A stretch of DNA of 64,000 nucleotides from Bradyrhizobium nitroreducens (GTDB lineage: Bacteria > Pseudomonadota > Alphaproteobacteria > Rhizobiales > Xanthobacteraceae). The position numbers were made by a program, and so were the translations under genes. The notes under the pieces were generated by a model. The model worked only from the letters and a program-made list of their open reading frames with translations. It had not been told where the DNA came from and did no database searches. Location: NCBI RefSeq assembly GCF_002776695.1, contig NZ_LFJC01000003.1:4760896-4824895 (forward strand), read 5' to 3'. Below, piece after piece: positions 63,481-64,000 of the stretch; the stretch's first letter is position 1, and each line of letters starts with the position of its first letter.

Positions 63481-64000
63481 GTCCGTCCGCATCGTCGACG
63501 TCCGCGAAATTACAAAACCGATCTCGTCCCCGATCCGCAACGCCTATATCGACTTCACCAAAATGACGACCAGCCTCGTCGCCGTCGTCACCGACGTGGT
63601 ACGCGACGGCAGGCGCGTCGTCGGCTATGGCTTCAATTCCAATGGCCGCTACGGGCAGGGCGGTCTGATCCGCGAGCGCTTTGCCCCGCGCATTCTGGAG
63701 GCCGATCCGAAGAAGCTTCTGAACGAGGCCGGCGACAATCTCGACCCCGACAAGGTCTGGGCCGCGATGATGACCAACGAAAAGCCGGGCGGCCATGGCG
63801 AGCGCTCGGTCGCGGTCGGTACCATCGACATGGCGGTGTGGGATGCGGTGGCGAAGATCGCGGGCAAGCCGCTGTTCCGCCTGCTCGCCGAACGCCATGG
63901 CGTCAACGCCAATCCGCGCGTCTTCGTCTACGCCGCCGGCGGCTATTACTATCCCGGCAAGGGCCTGTCGATGCTGCGCGGCGAGATGCGCGGCTATCTC
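63481..64000 (+). CDS. tarD: D(-)-tartrate dehydratase, 5' part (enolase superfamily)
   Basis: 173 visible codons beginning MSVRIVDVREITKPISSPIR; the gene runs off the right edge. From memory, the sequence (NAYIDFTKMTTSLVAVVTDV, GYGFNSNGRYGQGG, EKPGGHGERSVAVGTIDMAVWDAVAKIAGKP, VYAAGGYYYPGKG) closely resembles the enolase-superfamily D-tartrate dehydratase characterised from Bradyrhizobium japonicum, which converts D-tartrate to oxaloacetate. The visible part is the N-terminal capping domain; the catalytic KxK and barrel ligands lie beyond the window. Confidence 0.88.

Overview
The window is a stretch of high-GC chromosome from an alphaproteobacterium, almost certainly Bradyrhizobium, close to B. 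japonicum/diazoefficiens. The grounds are the high-GC codon use, the typical short intergenic palindromes, the rhizobial gene content (pqqABCDE, prkA-yeaH-spoVR, treS/maltokinase fusion, transaldolase/Pgi fusion, DUF3297, DUF3309, DUF6894), and the last gene, which closely resembles the D(-)-tartrate dehydratase described from B. japonicum. I see no transposase, phage gene, integrase, tRNA, rRNA or CRISPR array. This is core chromosome, not an island.

Layout. 1-1098: three small hypothetical genes on the minus strand. 1470-9859: a kdp potassium-uptake operon (two or three tiny membrane peptides, kdpA, kdpB, kdpC, kdpD, kdpE). 9957-13642: divergent ku and ligD, a complete bacterial end-joining pair. 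13766-14431: a DUF3309 peptide and a PHA-granule-type small protein. 14434-32439: an alpha-glucan/trehalose locus. On the minus strand it reads glgE-like, treS-maltokinase, glgB, glgX, treZ, treY; divergently it reads malQ and a GH15 glucosidase. 32542-40359: a DUF1330 gene, then a sugar-phosphate operon on the minus strand (transaldolase-Pgi fusion, gnd, zwf, pgl, gntK, HAD phosphatase). 40697-46404: a PH-like membrane protein and the stress operon prkA-yeaH-spoVR. 46617-50183: an ArsR-SRPBCC-membrane protein-DUF1801 operon, two exported proteins, and a second PH-like paralogue. 50233-55035: a 2-oxoacid:ferredoxin oxidoreductase (alpha, beta) with an FAD/Fe-S NADPH oxidoreductase. 55275-60365: pqqABCDE with a prolyl aminopeptidase and a hypothetical gene downstream. 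60621-64000: DUF6894, amidase, glutathione peroxidase, DUF3297, and the 5' part of a tartrate dehydratase.

How it fits together. Much of the window looks like a stress and desiccation toolkit: K+ uptake, trehalose and glucan interconversion, NADPH supply, end joining, and PrkA/SpoVR. Several of these units carry GGAAC-N16/17-xGTT sequences, the signature of the alphaproteobacterial general-stress sigma factor EcfG. The clearest are upstream of prkA, at the symmetric ku/ligD divergent promoter, and upstream of the DUF3309 gene. A weaker back-to-back pair lies between the glgE-like gene and malQ.

The most unusual observation is the GlgE homologue that heads the glucan operon. It is an intact, full-length frame, but the catalytic acid/base Glu is Lys407, the Arg of the family RxD motif is Ala376, and the Asn and Lys expected to bind the maltose-1-phosphate phosphate are Thr335 and Gly338. 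The nucleophile Asp378 remains. All neighbouring glycosidases keep their catalytic triads. Other points worth checking are a double ArsR operator, micropeptides ahead of kdpA, an aminopeptidase coupled to the pqq genes, and repeats inserted within operons.
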